The notes: generated by a model from the sequence alone, not told the origin. DNA of 64,000 nt from Hydrogenophaga sp. (GCF_019264445.1 NZ_JAHVAB010000021.1:1-64000); one strand, 5' to 3'. Shown: positions 44,735 to 54,316, counted from the stretch's first letter. Program-made: numbers and translations.

Positions 44735-45745
44735 ATGGAGACACCCATGAACGCCCAGCCCGCCCACGACTTCCCGCGCCTGCAGCACTTCGCCAGCGAA
44801 GGCTCCAGTGACGACCTCAAGGCGCAAGCCTTCCGCCGGCAGATGCAGAGCATGTTTGCGGTGGGCCTCAATGTGAAGAGCCTGGCATCACAACCGCTGG
44901 TGGCCGAGATGACCGCCTACCGGGGGCAGAACCTTCGCTTTGCGGCCCTGAAGTTCTCCCCGCATTCCACCGTGTCCTTTCCCACCGCCCACGACCACGA
45001 CACGCGGCTGCTGATTTCGCTGCACAAGAAGGGCCCCGCCGTGGTGTCCCAGGGCGGGCGCGAATCGCGGGTCGAACCGGGTGACGTGTTCGTGATCGAT
45101 CCCTCGCGGCCGTTCTACATCGAAACCGGTGACATCGAGACCCATTCGGTGTACGTCAACGCCTCCGCGCTGCGGGCCTTGGCGCCCGAACTCGAACTGG
45201 CCACCGCGCGCGCGATCCGCTGCGACAGCGGCGCAGCGGCCTTGTTTCGCTCCACGCTGGACGAGGTGTTTGCGCTGGCCCCTTCGCTCACCGAGGACAT
45301 GGCCGACGACATTTCGCAGGCCCTCGTGCATTTGTTTGCGCCCGTGGTGCGCTCCAGCGTGAGCGCCGCCGAGCGCTGCCCGAGCCGGCTGGCTTCCATG
45401 CACCGCCAGCGCATCATGCGGTTTGCCCGAGAGAACCTGGGCGACAGCACCCTGGATGGCAACGCCATCGCCAAGGCGGTGAACCTGTCGCCGCGCCACG
45501 TCTACCAGATCTTTGATGGGGAAGACAAACCCTTGATGCGCTGGGTGTGGTCTGAGCGCCTGGTGCGTTGCCGCCACGACCTGGAGCAGCCAGCGCTGCA
45601 GTCCAGGTCGATTGGCGAGATCGCCTTCCAGTGGGGCTTCAGCAACGTCTCGCACTTCAGCCGCGCCTTCAAGGCCGAGTTCGGCGTGACCCCGCGCGAC
45701 TACCGGCGGCAGGTGCACACACGTTCGGCATCCGCCCCGGCCTGA
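44735..45745 (+). CDS. AraC family transcriptional regulator
   Basis: A 336-residue activator. The N-terminal cupin-like AraC-binding domain spans about residues 40-190 (STVSFPTAHDHDTRLLISLH, RVEPGDVFVIDPSRPFYIE). The C-terminal part has two helix-turn-helix motifs: DGNAIAKAVNLSPRHVYQIF, then SIGEIAFQWGFSNVSHFSRA with FKAEFGVTPRDYRRQ. Such FeaR/AraC-binding-like proteins often control aromatic catabolism. The gene converges with the end of the large catabolic operon at 45751-56682 and is the best local candidate for its regulator. Confidence 0.88.
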   Translation: METPMNAQPAHDFPRLQHFASEGSSDDLKAQAFRRQMQSMFAVGLNVKSLASQPLVAEMTAYRGQNLRFAALKFSPHSTVSFPTAHDHDTRLLISLHKKGPAVVSQGGRESRVEPGDVFVIDPSRPFYIETGDIETHSVYVNASALRALAPELELATARAIRCDSGAAALFRSTLDEVFALAPSLTEDMADDISQALVHLFAPVVRSSVSAAERCPSRLASMHRQRIMRFARENLGDSTLDGNAIAKAVNLSPRHVYQIFDGEDKPLMRWVWSERLVRCRHDLEQPALQSRSIGEIAFQWGFSNVSHFSRAFKAEFGVTPRDYRRQVHTRSASAPA

Positions 45746-45750
45746 AGCGC

Positions 45751-46521
45751 TCAGCGCGCGTGTTGGCTCCAGCGCAGCGCGCGATTCTCCAGCGCCTGAA
45801 TGGCGGCGGAGGTCACGAAGCCGATGGCGCCCAGCACGACGACGCCCGCGTACAGGTCGGCGGTCTTGAACGAACGCTGTGCCATGAGGATGTTCTGGCC
45901 AATGCCCGTGAGCGAGGCCTGCATCTCCGTCACCACCGCCAGGATCAATGCCACCGACAACCCCACGCGCGCGCCCGCCAGAATGCCCGGCATGGCGCTG
46001 GGCAGACTGACCTTGACGAACCGCTCCAGCGTGCTGAAGCGCATCACCGAAGCCACTTCCCGCAGGCGCTCGTCGACCGTCGAAAACCCCTGCACGCTGG
46101 CGAGCAGCACGGGCCAGATGGAGCCGAAAGCGATCACCGAGGTGGACATGGTCGACGACAGGCCAAACGCCAGGATGGCCACCGGGATGATGGCCGACGC
46201 TGGCAGTGGCCGCATGAACTCCAGCAGCGGGTGGGTCATGCGGCGCACCAGGGTGGAGCTGGCGATCAGGGCACCGAGCACCACGCCCAGCACCGAGGCC
46301 ACCAGCCAGCCCCAGGCCATGCGGGCGACGGTGGAGCCCAGCGGCTCCCAGAGTTGCCCCTGGGTCACTTGCGACCACAGCGCTTCCAGCGTACGGACAG
46401 GCGAGGGAAAGAATAGCGGCGAAATCACCTTGGCACTGGCCAGCACCTGCCACAAGGCCAGCAGGCCCAGGGCGAATCCGAGCGCACCCAGGCGCTCCAT
46501 GCCTCTCGATGACATCTTCAT
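45751..46521 (-). CDS. ABC transporter permease (SsuC/TauC type)
   Basis: A 256-residue inner-membrane permease with about six helices. The EAA-loop region is LREVASVMRFSTLERFVKVS followed by LPSAMPGILAGARVGLSVAL, which contacts the ATPase. It begins at 46521 within an ATGA overlap with the previous permease gene. It is the last gene of the twelve-gene operon. Two permease genes in tandem suggest a heterodimeric channel. Confidence 0.9.
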   Translation of the reverse strand: MKMSSRGMERLGALGFALGLLALWQVLASAKVISPLFFPSPVRTLEALWSQVTQGQLWEPLGSTVARMAWGWLVASVLGVVLGALIASSTLVRRMTHPLLEFMRPLPASAIIPVAILAFGLSSTMSTSVIAFGSIWPVLLASVQGFSTVDERLREVASVMRFSTLERFVKVSLPSAMPGILAGARVGLSVALILAVVTEMQASLTGIGQNILMAQRSFKTADLYAGVVVLGAIGFVTSAAIQALENRALRWSQHAR

Positions 46522-47282
46522 CGCGCATCTCCCACCGCTTCGAGGCGCAGCCCCGGAATCCTTCGAACACCGGCCAGCGAAAGCTCGCTGACCACCCAAC
46601 CCAGCACGCCCACCCACAGCAGGCAGGCATACATGCGGTCGAACTGAAGCGCCTGCTGCGCCGCCATCATTTCGTGACCCAGCCCGCGCGGGTTGATGAC
46701 GATCTCCACCGTGATCGCGACGATGAGCGCAATGGCCAGCGCCAGGCGCAGGCCCACCACGATGCCGCTGAGCGCCGCAGGTATCACCACCTTGAAGGCG
46801 CGCTCCAGCGCACTGAGCTGCAGCACCTGGCTCACCTCCAGCAGGCGCGGCTCCATGCCCTTGACGCTGGAGATGGTGATGAGCAGCACTGGCCAGACGC
46901 AGGCAAACGCCACCACCACCGCCTCCATCGGGGCCCCAAAGCCAAAAATCATGAGCGAGAGCGGAATGAGCGCCACCGAGGGGATGGGCCGCAGCGCATC
47001 GATGGTGGGCGACACCACGCGCTCCAGGCGCGGCAGCAGGCCAATGACGATGCCCAGCACGATGCCGATGGCGCAGGCCAGCACGAAGCCCGTCAGGGCC
47101 GCTTCCAGCGTCTGCACCGTGGCGCGGGGAATGCTGCCGTCGGACATGCCGTGCAGGAACGCGCGCCACACGTCGGTGGGCCTGGAGAGTGACTCGAGGC
47201 GCAGGCTGTCGACGTGCCACAGCGCCTCCCAGGCCACCAGCAGGCCCACCGGAATGACGGCGCCCAACATGTAGCGCCGCAT
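46518..47282 (-). CDS. ABC transporter permease (SsuC/TauC type)
   Basis: A 254-residue permease homologous to its downstream neighbour. The EAA-like loop is LLEVSQVLQLSALERAFKVV followed by IPAALSGIVVGLRLALAIAL. The start at 47282 is one base after the ATPase gene stop, giving tight coupling. It pairs with the permease at 45751-46521, the ATPase at 47284 and the binding protein at 49421. Confidence 0.9.
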   Translation of the reverse strand: MRRYMLGAVIPVGLLVAWEALWHVDSLRLESLSRPTDVWRAFLHGMSDGSIPRATVQTLEAALTGFVLACAIGIVLGIVIGLLPRLERVVSPTIDALRPIPSVALIPLSLMIFGFGAPMEAVVVAFACVWPVLLITISSVKGMEPRLLEVSQVLQLSALERAFKVVIPAALSGIVVGLRLALAIALIVAITVEIVINPRGLGHEMMAAQQALQFDRMYACLLWVGVLGWVVSELSLAGVRRIPGLRLEAVGDAR

Positions 47283-47283
47283 G

Positions 47284-48093
47284 TCAGTGGCCCTCCAGCA
47301 AACCGTGCAGGTGATGGCGGTGGGCCAGGAAGCGGGGGTCTTCGCGCGTGGTGAGCTGGTGGCGGGGGTGTGCAATGCCCACCTCCACCTCCTCCAGCAT
47401 GCGCCCGGGGTTGGCCCCGAGCACGATGACGCGGTCGCCCAGGTAGATGGCCTCTTCCAGGTCGTGGGTGATGAACACGACGGTGGTGCCGTGCTCACGG
47501 GTCAGCTTGAGCACCTCGTCCTGCAGGTGCTGGCGCGTGATGGCATCCAGCGCGCCAAAGGGTTCGTCCATCAGCATGAGCCGGGGCTTCTGCGCCAGGC
47601 AGCGGGCGATCTGCACGCGCTGCTGCATGCCGCCCGAGAGCTGGTTGGGGTACCGCTCGCGCGCCTGGCTCAAGCCGGTGGTGGCCAGCAAGGCATCGAT
47701 CTTCCCCTCGCGCTCGGCGGCCGGCACGCGCAGCGCCTCCATGGCGAGCGCGATGTTGCCGCTCACCGTGCGCCAGGGCAGCAGCGCACGCCCGTAGTCC
47801 TGAAACACGATGGCCCGCTCCAGCGAGGGCGCCGAAATGCGCTCCCCCTGGAACCGCACTTCACCACGGGTGGGGGTCATCAAGCCCGCCATCAGCCGCA
47901 GCAAGGTGGTCTTGCCACAGCCCGAAGGGCCGACCAGGCAGAGAAACTCGCCCGCGCGAACCGAGAAGTTCATGCGGTCGATGACGGTGCGCTCACCGAA
48001 CGACACCGAGACCTGGTCGAGCTCCAGCGCGAAGTCGGAGGCGTTGTGCCCGGAGGCAGCGGCGCTGGCGAAGTGGGGGTTGGGGTACAGCAT
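47284..48093 (-). CDS. ABC transporter ATP-binding protein (SsuB/TauB type)
   Basis: A 269-residue ATPase. The Walker A motif GPSGCGKT is at residues 55-62, the signature is LSGGMQQRVQIARCLA, and Walker B is RLMLMDEPFGALD. The H-loop is VVFITHDLEEAIYLGDRV. The type energises import of sulfonates, nitrate, taurine or aromatic acids. It lies directly after the CoxM-like gene of the split molybdenum hydroxylase. Confidence 0.93.
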   Translation of the reverse strand: MLYPNPHFASAAASGHNASDFALELDQVSVSFGERTVIDRMNFSVRAGEFLCLVGPSGCGKTTLLRLMAGLMTPTRGEVRFQGERISAPSLERAIVFQDYGRALLPWRTVSGNIALAMEALRVPAAEREGKIDALLATTGLSQARERYPNQLSGGMQQRVQIARCLAQKPRLMLMDEPFGALDAITRQHLQDEVLKLTREHGTTVVFITHDLEEAIYLGDRVIVLGANPGRMLEEVEVGIAHPRHQLTTREDPRFLAHRHHLHGLLEGH

Positions 48094-48117
48094 GCGGATT
48101 GGAGTGAAAAAGGCGGT

Positions 48118-48921
48118 TCAGTGGCCCACGAGGCGTTCGACCGCGCGCTGCGCCATCACGCGCACGAGTTGACCGCGGTAGGCGGCGGTGGCCTGCAGGT
48201 CGGCGTTGAATTCGGTGGTGTCGATGGGCACGTCACGCAGGCTGTCCGGGCGGCACGAGGCGTCCAGCGCCTGCTCCAGCGCCGTGGCGCGAAACGCGCA
48301 GGCTGCTGCCCCCGTGACCGCGACCCGCGTCCTGCCGGCGAAGTCGGCCACCATGACACCCACCAGGGCAAAGCGCGAGGCCGGGTGCTTGAACTTGACG
48401 TACGCGCAGCGCGTGGGCACGGCCAGCTCCACCGACACAATGAGTTCCCCGGGTTGCAGCGCCGTGGTGAACAGGCCGAGGAAGAAGTCTGCGGCGCTGA
48501 TGCGGCGCTGGTCGGTGACCACCACCCCGTCAAGCGCGAGCAGGGCGGCTGGCCAGTCGGCCGCAGGGTCGTTGTTGGCGATGGAGCCGCCGATGGTCCC
48601 CTGGTGGCGAATCATCGGGTCGCCAATGCCGCTGGCCAGCCCGGTCAGCGCGGGAATGCTCGACGCCACCACGTCGGACGACGCCACTTGCGCGTGGGTG
48701 CTCATCGACCCGATGGCGAGGCGGTCCTTGCCCAGCACCTGGATGCCGCGCAGCTCAGGGATGCGGCCCAGGTCGACCAGCGTGTCGGGGCGGGCCAGCC
48801 GCAGCTTGAGGGAGGCCAGCAGTGTCTGCCCGCCGGCGAGGTAGCTGGCGTCACCCTGTGAGGCGAAGGCGGCTGCGGCATCGGCGGTGCTTTGCGCCCG
48901 ATGGAACTTGAAGTTGTACAT
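48118..48921 (-). CDS. molybdenum hydroxylase FAD-binding (medium) subunit, CoxM-like
   Basis: A 267-residue FAD subunit with canonical motifs YLAGGQTLLASLKLRLARP and TIGGSIANNDPAADWPAALL. The C-terminal part has TRVAVTGAAACAFRATALEQAL. It is shorter than the subunit at 2682. It forms the usual pair with the CoxS-like gene 10 bases upstream, but the catalytic subunit gene lies apart at 51138, with an SDR gene and a binding-protein gene in between. Confidence 0.9.
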   Translation of the reverse strand: MYNFKFHRAQSTADAAAAFASQGDASYLAGGQTLLASLKLRLARPDTLVDLGRIPELRGIQVLGKDRLAIGSMSTHAQVASSDVVASSIPALTGLASGIGDPMIRHQGTIGGSIANNDPAADWPAALLALDGVVVTDQRRISAADFFLGLFTTALQPGELIVSVELAVPTRCAYVKFKHPASRFALVGVMVADFAGRTRVAVTGAAACAFRATALEQALDASCRPDSLRDVPIDTTEFNADLQATAAYRGQLVRVMAQRAVERLVGH

Positions 48922-48931
48922 CGCGCCCTCC

Positions 48932-49399
48932 TCAAGCCTGTTGCCGCTCGGCAGCCAGGCGCACCGCCTTCACGATGTTCTCGTACCCGGTGCAACGGCA
49001 CAGGTTGCCCTCCAGCCCGTGACGGATCTCGGCGTCATCGGGCTGCGGGTGGCGGCGCAGCAGGTCGATCACGCTCATCACCATGCCGGGCGTGCAGTAG
49101 CCGCACTGCAGCCCGTGGCACTCGCGGAACGCTTGCTGCACCGGGTGCAGCGCACCCTGGGGTGCGCACAGGCCTTCAATGGTGGTCACCTCGCGGCCCT
49201 CGGCCTGCAGCGCCAGCACGTTGCACGACTTCACCGCCACCCCGTCGAGGTGGACCGTGCAGGCGCCGCACTGCGCGGTGTCGCAGCCACGATGAACGCC
49301 TTTCAAGCCCGCGGTCTCCCGCAGGAAATCGCTGAGCAGGGCGCGCTCTTCCACCTCGCCCTGCATGGGACGGCCATTGACCGTGATATCGACTCGCAT
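48932..49399 (-). CDS. molybdenum hydroxylase 2Fe-2S (small) subunit, CoxS-like
   Basis: A 155-residue iron-sulfur subunit. One cluster is bound by C39, C44, C47 and C59 ([12 protein letters not shown], then SC). The other is bound by C99, C102, C134 and C136 ([24 protein letters not shown]). All eight ligands and the CTPGM motif are intact. It follows the SsuA-like binding-protein gene by 21 bases and precedes the FAD subunit. Confidence 0.92.
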   Translation of the reverse strand: MRVDITVNGRPMQGEVEERALLSDFLRETAGLKGVHRGCDTAQCGACTVHLDGVAVKSCNVLALQAEGREVTTIEGLCAPQGALHPVQQAFRECHGLQCGYCTPGMVMSVIDLLRRHPQPDDAEIRHGLEGNLCRCTGYENIVKAVRLAAERQQA

Positions 49400-49420
49400 G
49401 GTGTGTGCTCAGGTTGGGTT

Positions 49421-50338
49421 TCAGCGCGCCAGCATCTGGCCAACGTCAACGGGCTTGTTCAGGTAGCCCACTTCGCGGGCATAACGGACGTAGGTCTCCA
49501 GGTCCGCGTTGCTCACCGGCAGCGAGTAGGGCAGCAGCACCGGCGTGCTGAAGCCCAGGTACTTCGACTCGATGGCGCGCGCCTCTTCGGTCTGGTTCTT
49601 GATGAACTCGATGGCCTCGGCCAGCGACTCGCGGAACGCGGTGAGCGCACGGGGATTGGCACTCGCCCACTCGCGCTGCGCGATCCACACCCCACCCAGC
49701 ACATCGGGGTTCACCTCGGCCACGTAGTCGGCCAGGCGAAAGCCGGTGTTGTCGGAGACGATGCGCGAGCGAAAGGGCTCCAGCACCGCCACCGCGTCGA
49801 TCGTGCCGCCCTTGAGCAGGTCCTTCATCTGCGGGAACGGCGCTTCCACGATGGTCACGCGCGATGGGTTCACGCCCTTGTCCAGCAGCCACTTGCGAAA
49901 CAGCACATCGGCAATGCTGCGCAGGCCCGGCACGCCCACGCGCTTGCCTTCGAGGTCCTTCGCGCTGGTGGCCGTCACGCCCTGGCGCACCACCACGCTG
50001 AAGATGGACGGGTTCTTCACGAATCGCGTGCCCCCGGCAATGCCCACCAACGGCAAGCCGCCTTCGGCGGCATCGATCAGCACCGTGGGCGTGCTCACGC
50101 CCACCTGCAAGCTGCCCGAGAGAATGGCGGAGGGGATGTTCGAGATGATGGCGACCTTGGTCAGGTTGACGTCGAGGTTGCGCTTCTCGAAGAAGCCCTT
50201 GTCTTTGGCCACCAGCGCCGGCAGCCAGTCACCGGCCGGCACGTAGCCGACGTTGATCTTGGTGACTTGCGCCGAAGCCGTGGTGGCCACCAGCGCGAAC
50301 GAGAACACGGCGGCGAGCCGCTTAAAGGCTTGGATCAT
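49421..50338 (-). CDS. ABC transporter solute-binding protein (SsuA/NMT1 type)
   Basis: A 305-residue periplasmic binding protein. The signal peptide ends at TTASAQ. The NMT1/SsuA fold is visible from INVGYVPAGDWLPALVAKDK, GFFEKRNLDVNLT and DLEGKRVGVPGLRSIADVLF. LLKGGTIDAVAVLEPFRSRI follows in the second lobe. It supplies solute to the two permeases and the ATPase encoded downstream, although two molybdenum hydroxylase genes intervene. That mixing suggests the imported compound is the hydroxylase substrate. Confidence 0.9.
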   Translation of the reverse strand: MIQAFKRLAAVFSFALVATTASAQVTKINVGYVPAGDWLPALVAKDKGFFEKRNLDVNLTKVAIISNIPSAILSGSLQVGVSTPTVLIDAAEGGLPLVGIAGGTRFVKNPSIFSVVVRQGVTATSAKDLEGKRVGVPGLRSIADVLFRKWLLDKGVNPSRVTIVEAPFPQMKDLLKGGTIDAVAVLEPFRSRIVSDNTGFRLADYVAEVNPDVLGGVWIAQREWASANPRALTAFRESLAEAIEFIKNQTEEARAIESKYLGFSTPVLLPYSLPVSNADLETYVRYAREVGYLNKPVDVGQMLAR

Positions 50339-50371
50339 GGGATGTCTCCTGGGTGTAAAGCTGTCGAAAAA

Positions 50372-51136
50372 TCACCAGGCCGTGTGTCCGCCATCGGCAG
50401 ACACCACGGCACCGGTCATGAAGGCGCTCTCGTCGCTGACGAGAAACACGAGAACCTGGGCCACCTCGCCCGGTGTGGCAAAGCGCGGCAGCAGCTGGCG
50501 TCCGGTCAGCCGTGCCAGCAGTGCGTCGCGCTCATCCGCTGGCACCGAGGCCAGCAGGCCTTGCGCCATCGGCGTGTCGATGCCGCCGGGGCAGACCACG
50601 TTGCAGCGCACCTGGGGCGCGAGCTCCACCGCGACTGCCCGCGACATGCCCAGCACGGCCGCCTTCGACGCGCAATAAACGCTCATCAGGGGCAAGCCCA
50701 CCTGGGCACCCACCGAGGCCACGTTGACGATGGCACCCGCGCTCTCGCGAAGCCGCGCCGCGAAGGCTCGAATGGACAACAGTTGCGCCAGACAGTTGAC
50801 GTGCATGACGTGATCAAACTGCGCCTCGGTGACCTCGGCCAGGGTGCCGGGGCCGAGCACACCGGCCACGTTGCACAAGCCATGCACCGCCCCAAAGGCG
50901 GACACCGCCATGTCGCACAGGCGGGTGTGTGTCTGCAGCCGGGTCACGTCGCCAGTGAGTGCCACCACGCGCGCACCTTCAGCCAGGATCAGCGCCTTGG
51001 TTTCGCCCAGGCCCGCGTCGTCCACGTCCACGATGGCCAGGTGCGCGCCCTCGCGCGCCATGGCCAGGGCAGTTGCGCGTCCCAGTCCACTCGCCGCGCC
51101 CGTGACCACCACGGCCTTGTTCTGCAGGCGGTTCAT
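50372..51136 (-). CDS. short-chain dehydrogenase/reductase
   Basis: A 254-residue classical SDR. The cofactor motif TGAASGLGRATALA is near the N-terminus with an Asp after the second strand (IVDVDD), which suggests NAD. The active site is Ser (IVNVASVGAQVGLP) with YCASK, giving Tyr and Lys. CPGGIDTPMAQGLL and the final TGAVVSADGGHTAW are typical. The ATG at 51136 is one base after the large-subunit stop. In this operon it probably oxidises an alcohol or dihydrodiol-type intermediate. Confidence 0.9.
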   Translation of the reverse strand: MNRLQNKAVVVTGAASGLGRATALAMAREGAHLAIVDVDDAGLGETKALILAEGARVVALTGDVTRLQTHTRLCDMAVSAFGAVHGLCNVAGVLGPGTLAEVTEAQFDHVMHVNCLAQLLSIRAFAARLRESAGAIVNVASVGAQVGLPLMSVYCASKAAVLGMSRAVAVELAPQVRCNVVCPGGIDTPMAQGLLASVPADERDALLARLTGRQLLPRFATPGEVAQVLVFLVSDESAFMTGAVVSADGGHTAW

Positions 51137-51137
51137 C

Positions 51138-53495
51138 TCAGCGGGCCTCCTGGCGCGTGCGCGCCGCTTCCAGCGCCTGCCACACGCGCAACGGCGTGGC
51201 CGGCATGTCGAGATGCGCGACACCGAGCGGGCGCAGGGCGTCCATCACCGCGTTCATGACGGCAGCGGGTGCCCCGATCGTTCCGGCCTCCCCCACGGCC
51301 TTCACGCCGATGGGGTTGGTCTTGCAGGGGATCTCGGCCATCTTCAGGTGGAAGCTGGGCATGTCATCGGCCCGCGGCATGCCGTAGTCCATGAAGCTGC
51401 CGCTGACCAGCTGCCCCGATTCGCGGTCATAGACCACGTGTTCCAGCAAGGCCTGGCCGATGCCTTGTGCCACCCCGCCGTGGATCTGGCCTTCGCAAAT
51501 CATCGGGTTGAGGGCGCGCCCCACGTCGTCCACCGCGTGGTAACGGTCGACCCGCACCACGCCGGTCTGGGGGTCCACCTCCACCTCGGCGATGTGGCAC
51601 CCATTGGGGAAGTTCGGCGGGTCGGTGTTCCAGGTGCCGGTGGCTTCCAGCCCCACGCCAAACTGCGCCAGCGGACCGGCCTTGATGAAGCAGGCCTTGG
51701 CGGCTTCCACGAACGGCAGGCGCTTCTCGCCGTCGGCCGTGCGGTACATGCCTTGCTCGTACACCAGCTGGGCGGCGTCGCACTTGAGCAGGAAGGCCGC
51801 CACGGGCCGGGCCTTTTCGATCACCTGGTCACAGGCCAGGCGCAACGCGCTGCCACCGATCATGGACGAGCGCGCCGCATAGGTCCCGCGCCCGTAGGAC
51901 ACCTTGTCGGTGTCGCCCTGCACATAGCGGATGCGGTTCACCGGCACGCCCAACCAGTCGGAGATCAGCTGCGAAAACACCGTGGCGTGGCTCTGGCCAT
52001 GCGAGTGCGTGCCCGCCAGGATGGTGGCAGCGCCGCTGGGGTCAAAGCGCAGCGTCATCTGGTCGTTGAAGATGCCGCCTTGCTCGATGAAGAAGCCGAT
52101 GCCCCGGCCCCGCAGCAAACCCCGGGCTTGCGACTGGCTTCGACGCGCGGCAAAGCCCTCGACATCCGAGAGCTGCTGGCACTGCTCCAGCAGCCCGGGG
52201 AAGTCACCGCTGTCGTACACGAAGCCGGTGTGGGTGGCGTACGGCAGCTGCGCGGGCTGAATGAAGTTGCGGCGCCGGATCTCGGCCGGCTCCAGGCCGA
52301 GTTCGGCGGCGGCCTCGTCCAGCAGGCGCTCGCACACGTACGTGGCTTCGGGGCGGCCGGCCCCCCGGTACGGTCCGGTCGGCGAGGTGTTGGTGAACAC
52401 GCCCTCGTTCACACCAAAGTAGGCGGGCAGGTCGTACACGCCCGGCACGAAGCGCAGCGCGAAGTTCAGTGGTGCCACCGCCGCAGACACCACATAGGCG
52501 CCAAACGCGTGCAGGGAGCGCACGCGCAGGCCGAGCATCTTGCCCTCTGCAGTGAGCGCCAGCTCGGCGCGCACGCGCTGGTCGCGCCCGTGGTTGTCGG
52601 TGGCAATGCTTTCGCTGCGCGTGGGAATCCATTTCACCGGACGGCCGCACACCTGGGCGGCCCAGAGCACCAGGCCGTCTTCGGGGTACGCGTCGGCCTT
52701 CATGCCGAAGCCACCGCCCACGTCGGGCGAGACCACGCGCAGGGCGGTCTCGGCGATGTGGAACACGTTGGCAGCCAGCATCTGGCGCGCGCCGTGCGGG
52801 TTCTGCGAGCTGGTGTAGAGCAGGTACGAGCCGTCCGAGACGTCGTACGAGCCGATGGCGCCGCGCGGTTCGATCGAGTTGGCGCTCAACCGGTTGTTGG
52901 CCATGTCCAGCACCGTGACGTGCGCCGCCTGGGCAAACGCCGCCTCGGTCTGCGCCTCGTTGCCGTATGTCACCACGCAGCACCGGTTGCCGGGAGCGCC
53001 GTCCCACAGCTGGGGTGCGCCTTCCTTCACGGCGTCTTCCAGCGAAGTCACCGATGGCAGCTCTTCGTACTCGACCTCGATGAGCTCCAGCGCATCGCGC
53101 GCCTGTGCGGCGGTTTGCGCCACGACAAAGGCCACGCGGTCGCCGACGCAGCGCACACGGTCGGTGGCCAGCAAGGGGCGGTAGGTGCGGTAGCCCTTGG
53201 CGCCGCCCGAGTCTTCGGGCATGAACAGCGGGGGCATGCCGCCCAGCCCGGCGGCCTCCTGGTCGGCACCGGTCAACACCGCCAGCACGCCGGGTGCGGC
53301 GCGCGCCTGCCGGGCATCGATGGACACCACGCGCGCATGGGCATACGGCGAGAGCAACACCGCGCCATGCACCATGCCGGCGAGCTCGATGTCGTCCACA
53401 TAGCGGCCCTGGCCAGTGAGGAAGCGCTGGTCTTCCACGCGCAGCATGGGCTCGCCTATCCGGGCCAGGGACGCATCGGGTGCACGGGCATTCAT
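51138..53495 (-). CDS. molybdenum hydroxylase molybdopterin-binding large subunit (form II-like)
   Basis: A 785-residue catalytic subunit. It starts ARIGEPMLRVEDQRFLTGQG and has VGGGFGMKADAYPED. The active-site loop is PYRGAGRPEA, the form II motif, so it is not a form I CO dehydrogenase. The catalytic glutamate is E736 in VGEAGTIGAPAAVMNAV. Related enzymes hydroxylate N-heteroaromatic rings or aldehydes. It is the fifth gene of the operon, coupled to the alpha/beta-hydrolase gene by ATGA (53492-53495) and to the SDR gene by a one-base gap. Its electron-transfer subunits are encoded about 1.7 kb downstream, at 48118-49399. Confidence 0.92.
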   Translation of the reverse strand: MNARAPDASLARIGEPMLRVEDQRFLTGQGRYVDDIELAGMVHGAVLLSPYAHARVVSIDARQARAAPGVLAVLTGADQEAAGLGGMPPLFMPEDSGGAKGYRTYRPLLATDRVRCVGDRVAFVVAQTAAQARDALELIEVEYEELPSVTSLEDAVKEGAPQLWDGAPGNRCCVVTYGNEAQTEAAFAQAAHVTVLDMANNRLSANSIEPRGAIGSYDVSDGSYLLYTSSQNPHGARQMLAANVFHIAETALRVVSPDVGGGFGMKADAYPEDGLVLWAAQVCGRPVKWIPTRSESIATDNHGRDQRVRAELALTAEGKMLGLRVRSLHAFGAYVVSAAVAPLNFALRFVPGVYDLPAYFGVNEGVFTNTSPTGPYRGAGRPEATYVCERLLDEAAAELGLEPAEIRRRNFIQPAQLPYATHTGFVYDSGDFPGLLEQCQQLSDVEGFAARRSQSQARGLLRGRGIGFFIEQGGIFNDQMTLRFDPSGAATILAGTHSHGQSHATVFSQLISDWLGVPVNRIRYVQGDTDKVSYGRGTYAARSSMIGGSALRLACDQVIEKARPVAAFLLKCDAAQLVYEQGMYRTADGEKRLPFVEAAKACFIKAGPLAQFGVGLEATGTWNTDPPNFPNGCHIAEVEVDPQTGVVRVDRYHAVDDVGRALNPMICEGQIHGGVAQGIGQALLEHVVYDRESGQLVSGSFMDYGMPRADDMPSFHLKMAEIPCKTNPIGVKAVGEAGTIGAPAAVMNAVMDALRPLGVAHLDMPATPLRVWQALEAARTRQEAR

Positions 53496-54316
53496 TTCAA
53501 GGTCTCCATTCTTTTGAGGCTGGGCGTGGCGTCGGGCACGAGCGCCGATTGCAGAAACTCGCCCACGCGTTCCGTGAACAGCAGGGGTTGCTGCACATTG
53601 CCGATGTGCCCGGTGTCTTCCAGGAGATGCAACCGGGCGTGGGGGATGCGGTGGGCCACGGCAGAGGCCACGGCCGATGGCACGGCGGCATCGGCCTGGC
53701 CAGCCACCACGAGGGTGGGCACCCGGATGGCGGGCAACCGGTCCAGGTGGTCCAGGCCCTGAATGGCACGGATCGCCATGACGTAACCCTGCGGGTCGGT
53801 GGCCTCGATCAGGCTGGCCATCCACTGCAGCGTGAGCGGCGCACTCTCCGAGAACGCGCGCGGAAACCAGCGCTCCAGCGTGGGCTGCGCCAGCTGGTCC
53901 ATGCCGCTGGCCTCGAACTGCTCAATGCGCTGGTCCCAGATGGCACGAACGGTCTCATCGGTGCGGGCGCCGGCATGCGCGATCACCAGCGCGCTCACGC
54001 GGTGCGCGCGATCCAGTGCCACCGCCTGCGCCACCATGCCGCCAAGCGACACCCCCACGAACGCTGCCTGGGCAACGCCGAGGTGATCCAGCACCGCCAG
54101 CACGCGGTCGGCCATGTCGGCCAGCGTCAGGGGCTGCCTGGCCACGGCGCTGCGGCCGTGGCCGGGCAGGTCGATGGCGATCACCCGCAAGTCCACCGAC
54201 CACGCGGGCACCTGGTGCGCCCACAACCCGCTGTGCGTGGCCAGCGAGTGCAGCAGCACCACCGCGGGCGCGTGCGCCGGGCCCGAGGCGTGAAAGTGCA
54301 GCAGTGGCTCGGTCAT
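53492..54316 (-). CDS. alpha/beta-hydrolase (3-oxoadipate enol-lactonase/MhpC-like)
   Basis: A 274-residue hydrolase. The oxyanion segment is VVLLHSLATHSGLWAHQVPA, and the nucleophile elbow is FVGVSLGGMVAQAVAL with Ser. The acid is in VPTLVVAGQADAAVPSAVA, and the His is in LLEDTGHIGNVQQPLLFTER. The family includes enol-lactonases and meta-cleavage product hydrolases. It overlaps the LigB-like gene by ATGA, so it may act on the ring-cleavage product. Confidence 0.85.
   Translation of the reverse strand: MTEPLLHFHASGPAHAPAVVLLHSLATHSGLWAHQVPAWSVDLRVIAIDLPGHGRSAVARQPLTLADMADRVLAVLDHLGVAQAAFVGVSLGGMVAQAVALDRAHRVSALVIAHAGARTDETVRAIWDQRIEQFEASGMDQLAQPTLERWFPRAFSESAPLTLQWMASLIEATDPQGYVMAIRAIQGLDHLDRLPAIRVPTLVVAGQADAAVPSAVASAVAHRIPHARLHLLEDTGHIGNVQQPLLFTERVGEFLQSALVPDATPSLKRMETLK

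Noticed and set aside
50829..53762. A 977-codon open frame opposite the Mo-hydroxylase large subunit
   Set aside because: It is antisense to a gene with clear cofactor motifs, and its composition is that of a shadow frame.
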